A DNA stretch of 64,000 nucleotides from Polyangium mundeleinium (GTDB lineage Bacteria > Myxococcota_A > Polyangia > Polyangiales > Polyangiaceae). The stretch covers positions 3,936,501 through 4,000,500 of the forward strand of contig NZ_JAQNDO010000001.1 of the NCBI RefSeq assembly GCF_028369105.1, given 5' to 3'. Positions 8,236 to 15,234 of this stretch are shown here, piece after piece. The position numbers were made by a program, and so were the translations under genes. The notes beneath the pieces are model-generated. The model was not told the origin of the DNA, did not search any database, and worked only from the letters and a program-made list of their open reading frames with translations. Numbering within the stretch: position 1 is the stretch's first letter; every line of letters begins with the position of its first letter.

Positions 8236-8609
8236 GTCGGCAACGGCTGGGGGCTTCGTCGACAGGCTCGCTGTGGTTGTCGGCAACGGCCGGGGGCTTC
8301 GTCGATAGGCTCGCCGGGCTTGTCGGCAACGGCTGGGGGCTTCGTCGACATGCTCGCCGGGCTTGTCGGCAACGGCTGGGGGCTTCGTCGACATGCTCGC
8401 CGGGCTCGTCGGCAACGGCTGGGGTCCTTGTCGACATGCTCGCCGGGCTTGTCGGCAACGGCTGGGGTCCTTGTCGACATGCTCGCCGGGCTTGTCGGCA
8501 ACGGCTGGGGTCCTTGTCGACATGCTCGCCGGGCTTGTCGGCAACGGCTGGGGTCCTTGTCGACATGCTCGCCGGGCTTGTCGGCAAGGGCCGGGGGCTC
8601 CGTCGACAC
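8236..8609. repeat. 43-bp minisatellite, nine tandem copies
   Basis: The word GTCGGCAA(C/G)GGC recurs at 8236, 8279, 8322, 8365, 8408, 8451, 8494, 8537 and 8580, exactly 43 bp apart each time. Every unit also contains a GTCGA(C/T) site and, in most copies, GCTCGCCGGGCT. The first copies are the most diverged (CTTCGTCGACAGG, then CTTCGTCGATAGG) and the middle copies are identical, as expected for slippage or unequal crossing over. Because 43 is not a multiple of three, all six frames stay open by cycling through frames. Those long frames are artefacts. There are no unique spacers, so it is not CRISPR. The rest of 8083-8858 shows no gene. Confidence 0.9.
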
Positions 8610-8858
8610 AGATCGTGAAGGTCGGAGGCGCGCGGGTCGGTGGTCGAATACGATGCGGGAGGCGTTGTCGACGTAGCCACCCCGGAGGTCGAGAATCATC
8701 GACCCGTCGCGCGCGGACATTGCGTGTCCCATCAGCCTGCGGATTCTCTTGCGCGGCTCCGCCCTCGCCGTGCACAAGGATCGTCAGGAACAACGCTGGC
8801 CCGCGCATCACGCCACGGGGGTGACTCGGTGTGGCCTGCGGGAACGGAGGGTCCTTCC

Positions 8859-9847
8859 ATGGCCTGGCTTCCCTCGACGCGTCCGATCGGCCGGATCGGC
8901 GGTGCGCCACGTCGTCATCGCAATCCATTGATCCATTGGTTCATCGCCGCGCTCGTCGCGCTGTCGCTCGTTTTGTCTGGGTGCGCCTCCTCGCGAGACG
9001 CCGCCATGGCCCGGATCTTCGAGGCGCCGAACGTCATTCACGTCTGCGTGCGCCCGCCGAACGTGCCGGAGAACCAGCGCTCCTGGGCGCTCACCTCCGA
9101 TGGCTTGCCCTCTTTCGGGGCGCGGGAGGTGGACCTCGCGAGACGCGAAGGCAGCCCCGTCTATGTATTCGATATTGGAGCCCCTCGCGAGAGCGCGAGA
9201 CTCTTACCGATTCCGTACCATCGGCTCGAATGCCCGGCGCCGCCGAAGCCCCGCGTGGTCGCGGCGAAGGTCGAGGGCAAGCAGGACGAGGCGACCAAGA
9301 AGACCGAGGCGAAGAAGGCCGAGCGGCCGAAGCTGCTGCCTCGGCCGATCGCGAGATCGCCCGAGCGGTGCACGGAGCCGGGGCAGGCGCGGAGGCGCGG
9401 CGGGACGGGCGGACGTACCTGCACGAGGGTCCTCGTCAAGCGGACCCGCACGGAGCCCGTCGTCGCGGAGAGCGCCCGCGAGGGTCCGGCCGGCTGAGCC
9501 GGCGAGGTTGTAACGCGGCCGGGGGTGCGCAGCCGGCGACAGCGGCTAGCACTTCACCTCGCGTACGAACACCAACCAAGGAGCAGCGGGAGGCTGCGCT
9601 TGCGCGAGCCAAGGGTCCGGATGGAGTCGAACGATGTACCCACTGCGACACACCTCTCGATCGGCAGGCTGGCAAGCCGAATTCCGCCGAGATTGACCAC
9701 AGGAAGGCGTTCGTCAAAGGTGGGCAAACGACCGATTCGAATCTTGATGCAGCATGCCATACGTGCAATCGTTCGAAAGGCCCCAAAGAGCTCGGCACAG
9801 AGTGGACACCCGAACAAGCAATGAGAGATCATGAGAGATGTACCTGA
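8859..9847 (+). pseudogene. Lipoprotein-anchored HNH nuclease toxin, frameshifted
   Basis: Starts at ATG 8859 with GGAGG about ten bases upstream. Residues 1 to about 47 form a lipoprotein signal (ALVALSLVLSGC), followed by a domain of about 90 residues and a Lys/Glu/Ala-rich linker. At about 9350-9353 one base appears to be missing (ATCGC-GAG). The frame passes from LLPRPIA into EIARAVHGAG only after a one-base correction, and then reads on to the end at 9847. The C-terminal domain is an HNH endonuclease: CTHC, then EIDHRKAFVKGG, then CHTCNRSKG. Architecture and neighbour fit a contact-dependent polymorphic toxin delivered from the cell surface. The C-terminal module and the next gene have visibly lower GC than the flanks, as for exchanged toxin tips. 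As it stands the protein is broken before the nuclease. Confidence 0.75.
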
Positions 9848-10139
9848 TGATACATTGCCGCTCGTTCGAAGAATTCGCGAGGCGATCAGCGCGTGCGCGC
9901 CGTTCGACGGCAAGGTACGCGTGAGCGTGGCAGATGAACCACGGTGGGAGACCACGAGTTCTGGCGACCAAGTCCTTGTACGCTGGGCATGTTGGACTCT
10001 GGAGCGGAACGGCGTCGAACTCACCGAACCCGTGTTCGAAGTCCTTTGCAAGGACATCACGCGAGAGAGCCTCGCTGACGATCTGTCAAGCCGTCTTCCC
10101 GATGTGGAGATCGAGGTGGATAACGCAATCGAGGTGTAG
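9831..10139 (+). CDS. Probable immunity protein for the HNH toxin
   Basis: A 102-residue acidic, soluble protein starting MRDVPDDTLPLVRRIREAI. Its ATG lies inside the toxin reading frame, overlapping it by 17 bases, which is typical of translationally coupled toxin-immunity pairs. It has no signal peptide, as expected for a cytoplasmic inhibitor of a nuclease. Base composition is less GC-rich than the surroundings and matches the toxin tip. No domain family is recognised. The immunity role is inferred from position, size and charge. Its frame is intact although the toxin is frameshifted, as expected if the cell still meets siblings carrying a live toxin. Confidence 0.65.
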   Translation: MRDVPDDTLPLVRRIREAISACAPFDGKVRVSVADEPRWETTSSGDQVLVRWACWTLERNGVELTEPVFEVLCKDITRESLADDLSSRLPDVEIEVDNAIEV

Positions 10140-10186
10140 ATAGGCCAACGGCCCATGTTCCATCCGACCAACAAGTGAGGAGACCC

Positions 10187-10685
10187 ATGGGGCACCAGTC
10201 AACCATCTACATGACGCCGAAGGACACGGCGGACCTCGAGCAGCGGCTTCGGGAGCGGACGGACTTGGCCATCCTCCTCTGGAAATCGCCATCTGCATCG
10301 CCGCGCATCGTGGACTCGCTCAACTTCTACGAGAACGGGGAGCAATGGTACGGCCTGTACCTCGCACGGCCCGAGGACCTGGACGCGATCGTGATGGACT
10401 ACGTGAAGACACAAGGGTATTGGACGCTGGAGAGCGACCCTTCGCCCGTGGTCGAGTTCAGTTGCTGCTCCTTCAAAGGGGACCGATTGCGGGAGGGGCG
10501 CGTGTATTACGTCGACAAGTTCTGGACGCCCGACCGGGGGGGTGGAGAAGAGCGAGGCGTTCCGGAAGTGGGCCAGAGACCTCCGGCGGGCAGCCTGTCA
10601 CCTGGTAGCGGACGGCCTGTCGACGGAGCCCAGGCCCTCCTCGCGTCGAGCGTCGTGCCGGGTCTGCCAACCCATCGCGCCGTGA
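10187..10685 (+). pseudogene. 5' part of a split, frameshifted gene of unknown family
   Basis: Starts at ATG 10187 (MGHQSTIYMTPKDTADLEQR) after a GTGAGGAG ribosome site. About 115 residues read naturally up to VYYVDKFWTPDRG. There a run of seven G (10536-10542) breaks the frame; skipping one base restores VEKSEAFRKWARDLRRA. The restored frame ends at 10685 in unrelated sequence next to an IS66 remnant. A fragment at 11688-11798 looks like the missing end of the same protein. I recognise no function. The position right after a toxin-immunity pair suggests an accessory or second immunity-type protein. Confidence 0.55.
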
Positions 10686-10830
10686 GCGTATCGAACGATT
10701 TGCGCATGTCGACAGGCTCTCGATATGCGTAGACCCTGACCTGCCGCGTCGAGTCAATCACGACAGCCTCCGAAGCAGCTCGGCGAGCGCGTCGAGGTCG
10801 AGTCCCTCGACGCGTAATCCCGAGCGGTGC
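10670..10830 (-). mobile_element. IS66 family remnant (end of orf1, start of orf2)
   Basis: On the minus strand, 10830-10758 encodes SGLRVEGLDLDALAELLRR and a stop, matching the C-terminus of the IS66 orf1 protein. Four bases of overlap (GTGA) lead into the orf2 (TnpB) start at 10761, which reads RQVRVYAYREPVDMRKSFDTL before losing similarity near 10675. This is the normal IS66 gene order and overlap, so it is one fragment of a real element. The 47-bp part of orf1 recurs at 11514-11560 with one mismatch. Confidence 0.75.
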
Positions 10831-10838
10831 GGGGTGGG

Positions 10839-11384
10839 TCAGTGGCCCCCGAAGAACCATTCGCTGGGGCCGCGCGACTCGGAGATGTAGTACTCGCTGA
10901 TATTCTTGGCGAACGCGGAGCGAGACATGGTGCCGTCTCCGTCGAGGTGGAGTCGGGCGAAAGCGGTGCGAGCGTCAGCGTCGGTCAGACCGTATGCTTG
11001 CAGGTAGGATGAGAACTCGTCGGCGCTGAGCGCACCGTCGTCGTTGACATCGATGGCGTCGAAGACCAGCTCGTTGCCGGCCACGGCGTGGGCCAGGGCG
11101 TCAGGATCGGCTGACGTCCAGGCACCCACACGGGCGAAGTACTCCTCGAGGGTTACCGTGCCGTCGCCGTTGGCGTCGCTCCCTTTGAAGTAGGCCTCCC
11201 ACCAGGTCTGGTGGGCGGCGACGATTTTCCTATGCCGCTCCGACCCCTCCTCCACGCCCTGGAGCGCTGCCACTGCTGCCCCGAGGACGGCGAAGTCGGA
11301 TTCGTCGACGACGCCATCCTTGTTGCGGTCGAAGCGGTAGAAAGCCATGGCCAATTTGCGCTTCACGAAGTTCGAGATCGCCAC
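10839..11384 (-). CDS. Calerythrin-like EF-hand calcium-binding protein
   Basis: A soluble 181-residue protein from GTG 11384, with GGAGGAACGAAC directly upstream as the ribosome site. Four EF-hand positions are visible: DRNKDGVVDESDF (19-31), DANGDGTVTLEEY (about 70-82), DVNDDGALSADEF (about 109-121) and a degenerate LDGDGTMSRSAF whose first ligand position is His/Leu rather than Asp. Helical stretches separate the loops, as in calerythrin and sarcoplasmic calcium-binding proteins. It probably buffers or senses Ca2+ in the cytoplasm. It lies alone between two IS66 fragments and inside the gap of a split gene, which suggests it arrived as cargo or by rearrangement. Confidence 0.88.
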   Translation of the reverse strand: MAISNFVKRKLAMAFYRFDRNKDGVVDESDFAVLGAAVAALQGVEEGSERHRKIVAAHQTWWEAYFKGSDANGDGTVTLEEYFARVGAWTSADPDALAHAVAGNELVFDAIDVNDDGALSADEFSSYLQAYGLTDADARTAFARLHLDGDGTMSRSAFAKNISEYYISESRGPSEWFFGGH

Positions 11385-11513
11385 GTTCGTTCCTCCATTG
11401 ATGTGAATCGGGTCTCTGTCAAAAGAGAAGTAGTCTATTCACCAAGCGTGCCCCAGGTCAATGGCCATCCGTAACGATGCAAACGACGACCGCCCGGCGC
11501 ATGCCCTCCGCGA

Positions 11514-11583
11514 CGAGCGCGTCGAGGTCGAGCCCCTCGACGCGTAATCCCGAGCGGTGCTGCACGACGAAAGATCCGCCTGC
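11514..11583 (-). mobile_element. Second IS66 orf1 fragment
   Basis: The minus strand encodes SFVVQHRSGLRVEGLDLDAL, again the C-terminal part of IS66 orf1, then runs into unrelated sequence before the orf1 stop. Bases 11514-11560 match 10784-10830 with one mismatch. The two fragments thus form direct repeats on both sides of the EF-hand gene. The rest of 11385-11687 contains nothing recognisable. Confidence 0.6.
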
Positions 11584-11687
11584 CCGCGTCGCCGGGACGT
11601 CCATGAATTCAACGGCTCGGGGTACGCCCTCCCTCGTCCTCGACCCTCGCTCCGCTCGATCTCCGCACGAATCGCCGCCGCTCGCTG

Positions 11688-11798
11688 ATGCATACGACCC
11701 TCAAAAAATCGTTGAAGCGGCGTGACGCGAAGGATGTCGAGTACATCGGCGCGGATGCCCAGGCGTGGGTCGACGCCGGAGGACAGCTCGTCGACTGA
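11688..11798 (+). pseudogene. 3' fragment matching the gene broken at 10187
   Basis: The frame MHTTLKKSLKRRDAKDVEYI followed by GADAQAWVDAGGQLVD and TGA (11796-11798) looks like the C-terminal tail expected after EKSEAFRKWARDL in the 10187 gene. In my memory of that family, a basic LKKSL helix and a YIGP-A-AW tail close the protein. About 1 kb of IS66 debris and the EF-hand gene separate the two halves. The assignment is by pattern only; it could come from a second paralogue. Confidence 0.45.
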
Positions 11799-11876
11799 AG
11801 CGGACGGCACAGGTTGCATCGAGCCCCCGACAAGGGTACCACCTCGAAGAGGCAGACGAGCCTCCGACCTCGCACC

Positions 11877-12425
11877 ATGGCCCTCGAACAAGACCCGAAA
11901 GCCACCCCCTCGGCCGACCTCGCCACGACCCGCGCCGTCCCTTACCCCACGAGCCGGCTCGCCGCGCGCATCGACCTGGTCGACATGGCCCAGGAGATCG
12001 AAAAAGCCGATCAGGCGCTCGGCATGGTCGTCGGGGGGAAGCTCGAGGTCATCCGCGACCAGATGCGCGCGCTCCAGGAAGAGGCGCGGCGCCTGCTCGA
12101 CGAGGCGCGCATCTCGGCGCGATTGCACCGCGCGCGCTGCAGCTTCCGCAAGATCCCCGGCCGCGTCTATCACCTCTATCGGCGCAGCGAGGACGACCTT
12201 TATTTCTCGATGCTCTCCCCCGCGGAATGGGGCGGCGCGCCCCCGCACGCCTTCGAGGGCTCCTACCGGCTCGAAGTCGACATGAGCTGGACATGTTTGA
12301 TGGTGGGGGCTCCGCCCGGCGAGCCGGGCTGTGCCCCCACACCCCCCGGGCAGGGGACGAACGCGGAGCGCGACCGGACCCCCGAGGGCCGCGCGCTCGT
12401 GCAGAAGCTCCTCCAGGAAGGCTGA
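11877..12425 (+). CDS. DUF2452 domain protein with in-frame palindromic insert
   Basis: Starts MALEQDPKATPSADLATTRA at ATG 11877. A helical N-terminal half (AQEIEKADQALGMVV, LEVIRDQMRALQEEARRLL) leads to the DUF2452 signature: FRKIPGRVYHLYRRSEDD, FSMLSPAEWG, then GSYRLEVDMSWT. The function of DUF2452 proteins is not known to me. After VDMSW the reading frame passes through a GC-rich palindromic element (12304-12347) coding GAPPGEPGCAPTPPG, then ends with a short charged helix. The same kind of element is in frame in the helicase gene at 53910. The protein is cytoplasmic by lack of signals. Confidence 0.75.
   Translation: MALEQDPKATPSADLATTRAVPYPTSRLAARIDLVDMAQEIEKADQALGMVVGGKLEVIRDQMRALQEEARRLLDEARISARLHRARCSFRKIPGRVYHLYRRSEDDLYFSMLSPAEWGGAPPHAFEGSYRLEVDMSWTCLMVGAPPGEPGCAPTPPGQGTNAERDRTPEGRALVQKLLQEG
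12304..12347. repeat. Palindromic protein-tolerated repeat element, copy a
   Basis: A 44-bp element opens TGGGGGCTCCGC and closes GTGCCCCCACACCCCCC. The outer stem TGGGGGC pairs with GCCCCCA. The apical part CCCGG-CGAG-CCGGG forms an inner stem. Copy b at 56948 has the same outer stem but a different inner stem (CTCCGCT with AGCGGAG), so pairing is kept while bases change. Both copies lie in frame inside genes. Confidence 0.6.
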
Positions 12426-12428
12426 TTC

Positions 12429-12689
12429 CTACATTCCGCCCGCCGACGCGACCACGCCGCGCCCATAAATGTGCCCGATCCGGGCAAACGATTCGACGGT
12501 ATAAAGCGCGCCCGCCAGCGCCAGCACCGACGCGAGCGCGAGCTCGGGCCACCGAAAGCCCGGGCGACGTTTGCCTTCGAGCGCCGCGACGGCTGCGTCG
12601 AGCGCCTTCACCCGACGCGCGGGCGAGGGGGATTGCGCGGGCAAACCGCGGAGTTTTTCGAGGAGCGGATCGTCGTCACGGCCGTTCAT
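12429..12689 (-). CDS. Small membrane protein, probable anti-sigma partner of the ECF factor
   Basis: An 86-residue protein from ATG 12689, only 8 bp after the ECF sigma gene ends on the same strand. Residues 1-50 are charged and helical (MNGRDDDPLLEKLRGLPAQ, VKALDAAVAALEG). One membrane helix follows near 55-70 (LALASVLALAGALYT), with a short outside tail. Gene order and topology match membrane anti-sigma factors, where the cytoplasmic N-terminus holds the sigma factor. No zinc-binding HxxxCxxC motif is present, so it is not a classic ZAS protein. The anti-sigma role is inferred from context. Confidence 0.65.
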   Translation of the reverse strand: MNGRDDDPLLEKLRGLPAQSPSPARRVKALDAAVAALEGKRRPGFRWPELALASVLALAGALYTVESFARIGHIYGRGVVASAGGM

Positions 12690-12697
12690 CGTGCACC

Positions 12698-13261
12698 TCA
12701 TCCTATCACGGCGGCGTCTTTGCGCGCCGGTCCTTCGAGCTTTTCGGCGAGCGCTGTGCGTGCCCGCGAGAGCCTTTGCCGGAAGGCCTCCGGCTGGATC
12801 CCGAGCACCTCGGCGGCCTGCTTTGGTTCGAGCCCCTCGACCCCCACCAGCAAAAGCACCTCGCGGTGGGCCATGGGCAGCGCTTCGAGCGCCTTTTCGA
12901 GCGCGGCGATCTCGTCCCCCGCGTCCGGCCGCGCCGAAGGCCCCTCCGGCTCGGCGTCCTCCGCGCCGACCGCGAACCGCGTGAAGTCGAGGGCGGCCCA
13001 GCGCCGCCACGACCGGAATTTGTTTCGGGCGATCGTGAAGAGCCAGGCCGGGAGATCCGTGCCGTCGGCGAGCCGTTCGGCGTGGCGGGCCACGGACACC
13101 CACGTCTCCTGGTGCAGATCCTCGGCCACGTCCCGCCGGCGCGACAGCCGCAAGAGGAAGCCGAAGAGCCGGTCCGAGAACGACGTGTACACGACCCGCA
13201 GCGCGGCCTTGTCTCCGTTGCGCAGGCGTGCGACGAGCTCTGCTTCCTCGGCTCGGTCCAT
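12698..13261 (-). CDS. ECF RNA polymerase sigma factor
   Basis: A 187-residue sigma-70 family protein with only regions 2 and 4. Region 2 is seen in YTSFSDRLFGFLLRL, DVAEDLHQETWVSVARH and WLFTIARNKFRSWRR. An acidic linker follows (AEDAEPEGPSARPDAGDE). Region 4 holds the helix-turn-helix LPMAHREVLLLVGVEGL and PKQAAEVLGIQPEAFRQRL. It initiates transcription at promoters responding to envelope or stress signals. It is followed by a likely anti-sigma gene and divergent from a membrane protein gene. The shared 135-bp promoter region contains a TGTCAC inverted repeat (13293-13317), which would fit autoregulation. Confidence 0.92.
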   Translation of the reverse strand: MDRAEEAELVARLRNGDKAALRVVYTSFSDRLFGFLLRLSRRRDVAEDLHQETWVSVARHAERLADGTDLPAWLFTIARNKFRSWRRWAALDFTRFAVGAEDAEPEGPSARPDAGDEIAALEKALEALPMAHREVLLLVGVEGLEPKQAAEVLGIQPEAFRQRLSRARTALAEKLEGPARKDAAVIG

Positions 13262-13292
13262 GTCGTCCCCTCGAACACGGAAGTAGCCCAGG

Positions 13293-13317
13293 CGTGACAG
13301 AAAAAAAATCTGTCACG
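13293..13317. promoter_or_regulatory. Divergent ECF-type promoter inverted repeat
   Basis: CGTGACAGA and TCTGTCACG (9-bp arms) face each other across seven A residues, between the sigma factor (start 13261) and the membrane protein gene (start 13396). TGTCAC on each strand would be a suitable -35 element for some ECF groups, one pointing each way. A dimer-binding operator is the alternative. Confidence 0.4.
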
Positions 13318-13395
13318 TTCGCCGCCGCCCGGAGTTCTTCGCGGCATGGGGACGGCGCCTCGCCCGTCCGCGCCGAGCGAAGGAGAACGAGGGTC

Positions 13396-13767
13396 ATGAA
13401 AGGCTTCAGTTTGTGGGCGTTTTTCGTCGAGGGCGGGTGGGGGATGTGGTCCACGCTCCTCTTCGGCCTCCTCGCCGTCGGCGCCGCCGCGTGGTTCGCG
13501 CGCCGCCCCGAGCCCCGCCGCCTCGCCTTCACGGGCGCGATGTGGCTCACCCTCGTGACCGTCACGGCGCACGCGACGTGGACGAACGTCGCCGCCGTGT
13601 GCTCGTACCTCGAAGACCCGCAGCGTGTCCCCGACGCGGAGATCACGCGCACCTTCTTCATCGGCTTGAAAGAAGCGAGCCGCCCCGGCGCGCTCGGCGG
13701 CATTTTCCTCACGCTCGTGCCGATCCTGCTCGGCGTGGGCGCACTACGGGGGCGCGCCTCGGACTGA
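13396..13767 (+). CDS. Four-helix membrane protein of unknown function
   Basis: A 123-residue protein from ATG 13396 with AGGAGAACGAGGG upstream. Hydrophobic segments are near residues 18-34 (STLLFGLLAVGAAAWF), 43-60 (FTGAMWLTLVTVTAHAT) and 98-116 (ALGGIFLTLVPILLGVGAL), with the N-terminal FSLWAFFVEGGWGMW possibly re-entrant. The start resembles the beginning of MotA/TolQ/ExbB-type proteins, but the rest does not continue as that family. It is divergent from the ECF sigma gene and is a plausible target of it. Its 3' end overlaps the convergent gene by 24 bases. Confidence 0.65.
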   Translation: MKGFSLWAFFVEGGWGMWSTLLFGLLAVGAAAWFARRPEPRRLAFTGAMWLTLVTVTAHATWTNVAAVCSYLEDPQRVPDAEITRTFFIGLKEASRPGALGGIFLTLVPILLGVGALRGRASD

Positions 13768-14757
13768 GGATCCGCGCGGATCGAGCGATCGAACGGCGCG
13801 CTCGATCTCGTCGAGCCGCGCCTTCGACGCCTCGTACCCGACCCGCCCGCGCACGGCGAAGGCCATCTCGTCGCGGGCCCAGCGCGCGGCGACGTCCTGG
13901 AACCGCGAACGCCCCGCGCCGCGGGCCGACGCTCGCGCGAGCTCGTTCCCCCGTTTGATCGCCTCGCGGGCCACATCGAACGTGAACACCGGCGCGCCGT
14001 GGCCGAGCTTCGCTTCGACCCAGTGCATCACGCTCCCTTCCCAGGGTTCGAGGTACTTGCAGCGGCCCGTGGGCTCGTCGACGCCCTCCACCGGCGACGT
14101 CCAATCGAGGTGAATGTCGTCGAGCGCCGCAGGGCGCCCCTCCGGCTGCTCGAACCCGCGCAGATCCCCCTTCCCGACGCAGAAATGCGTGCCCTCTTGC
14201 AAGGGCACGTCGACCTCGCGCCAGGTATCCGCGTCGGGCAGCTCCGCGCGGGCCGCCCGGAACAAGGCGCGCGGCAGGAGCTTGATCGCGGGGCGGAGCT
14301 GGTGTTCGAGCCCGCCCATGTAGGCGTCCCGCGCCACGCGTTTGCCGTGCGGCCCCATGAGCAGATCGTCGAGCCGCCGCCGCATCGCCGCCGGATTGCG
14401 GTAGACCACCTTGATCCCGGCGCTCCCGCCCCACCATTGGTTGCGGATCCACTGGATTTCCCGGAAGGTCGCGCGTGTGCGATCGATGCCCTCGATGCGG
14501 TGGAACAGCCGCACGAGCAGGTTCACGGCCATCGGCCCGAGGTGGTCGAGCGCGGCCCAGGCCGTCTTCGGCGCGGGATCCCGGAACCCGAACATGAGGT
14601 TGTCCTCTGCGCCGGCCGCGCCGGCCTGCCGGTCCACGAACGAGCGGACGATCGTCTCGCGGAGATCCTCGTGCAGCGCGGCGTACGGAGATTCGGCCGG
14701 CGGATCGGGGTGCATTCGGCGGATGATGACTCCATTCGGCCGTTCGGGGGAAACCAT
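13744..14757 (-). CDS. Conserved-looking cytoplasmic protein, function unknown
   Basis: A protein of about 337 residues. The start is uncertain: ATG 14757 (MVSPERPNGV) and ATG 14715 (MHPDPPAES) are both possible and neither has a strong ribosome site. There are no signal peptide or membrane helices. Motif-like stretches such as FREIQWIRNQWWGGSAGI, LLMGPHGKRVARDAYMGG and DDIHLDWTSPVEG read as a folded enzyme-like domain, but I recognise no family. Codon use is typical of the neighbourhood. It overlaps the end of the convergent membrane protein gene. Confidence 0.6.
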   Translation of the reverse strand: MVSPERPNGVIIRRMHPDPPAESPYAALHEDLRETIVRSFVDRQAGAAGAEDNLMFGFRDPAPKTAWAALDHLGPMAVNLLVRLFHRIEGIDRTRATFREIQWIRNQWWGGSAGIKVVYRNPAAMRRRLDDLLMGPHGKRVARDAYMGGLEHQLRPAIKLLPRALFRAARAELPDADTWREVDVPLQEGTHFCVGKGDLRGFEQPEGRPAALDDIHLDWTSPVEGVDEPTGRCKYLEPWEGSVMHWVEAKLGHGAPVFTFDVAREAIKRGNELARASARGAGRSRFQDVAARWARDEMAFAVRGRVGYEASKARLDEIERAVRSLDPRGSSVRGAPP

Positions 14758-14873
14758 CGCGGATGGGCTCGGCCGGATGTGAAGGATGGGCGCCAGACGC
14801 GCCGGCACGTCGATTGCCGTCCCAGCCCCCCGAGCCAGCAAATCGGGTCCGTTGGGATCCGAGAAGGGAAACC

Positions 14874-15170
14874 ATGGGAATCGGAAGCCGGATCAAAGGC
14901 GCTGCGGAAGAGCTCGGTGGCAAGGCCAAGGAGGCCCTCGGCAACCTGACCGACGATGAACGGCTGCGCCGCCAAGGCATCGCCGATCAGGGGCGTGGAC
15001 AGGGCCGGCAGGACGCCGAGAAGGCGGGCCAGCAGGTCGAGGGCGCGTTCGAGAAGGCCGGCGGTCGCATGAAGGGCGCCGCGGGCGCGATCACGGGCGA
15101 CGAGCGAAAGCAGGCCGAAGGGAAGTTCGAGGAGCTGAAGGGCGAGGTTCGCCAGAAGATCAACAAGTAA
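14874..15170 (+). CDS. CsbD-like stress response protein
   Basis: A 98-residue, highly hydrophilic helical protein starting MGIGSRIKGAAEELGGKAKE. The CsbD signature appears twice: GAAEELGGKAKEALGNLTDD near the start, and GRMKGAAGAITGDERKQAEG near residue 63. The repeats of K/E/A/G give an extended amphipathic structure. CsbD proteins are general-stress proteins in many bacteria, with no known enzymatic role. The ribosome site GAGAAGGGAA lies just upstream of ATG 14874. A strong hairpin closes the gene. Confidence 0.88.
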   Translation: MGIGSRIKGAAEELGGKAKEALGNLTDDERLRRQGIADQGRGQGRQDAEKAGQQVEGAFEKAGGRMKGAAGAITGDERKQAEGKFEELKGEVRQKINK

Positions 15171-15181
15171 ACGGTTTGGGG

Positions 15182-15218
15182 CGCCGCTCCCGCTCGGCGC
15201 GCCGGGGCGGGAGCGGCG
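15182..15218. terminator. Bidirectional hairpin terminator between convergent genes
   Basis: Perfect 12-bp arms CGCCGCTCCCGC (15182-15193) and GCGGGAGCGGCG (15207-15218) enclose 13 bases that can pair further. The plus strand continues TTTCCTC. The hairpin lies 11 bp past the csbD stop and 16 bp before the end of the convergent gene, so it can serve both. Confidence 0.7.
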
Positions 15219-15234
15219 TTTCCTCGTTCGGCGC

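Noticed and set aside
8236-8609. Possible CRISPR array
   Set aside because: Units are contiguous 43-bp repeats with no unique spacers, and no cas genes are in the window.
7981-8928. Long open frames on both strands across the minisatellite
   Set aside because: The 43-bp period rotates all frames, so stops are absent by construction. The peptides are repetitive and lack a ribosome site or domain.
11439-12248. A minus-strand frame containing RADVLDILRVTPLQRFFEG
   Set aside because: It is antisense to the fragment at 11688-11798 and to the DUF2452 gene, both of which match recognisable families better.
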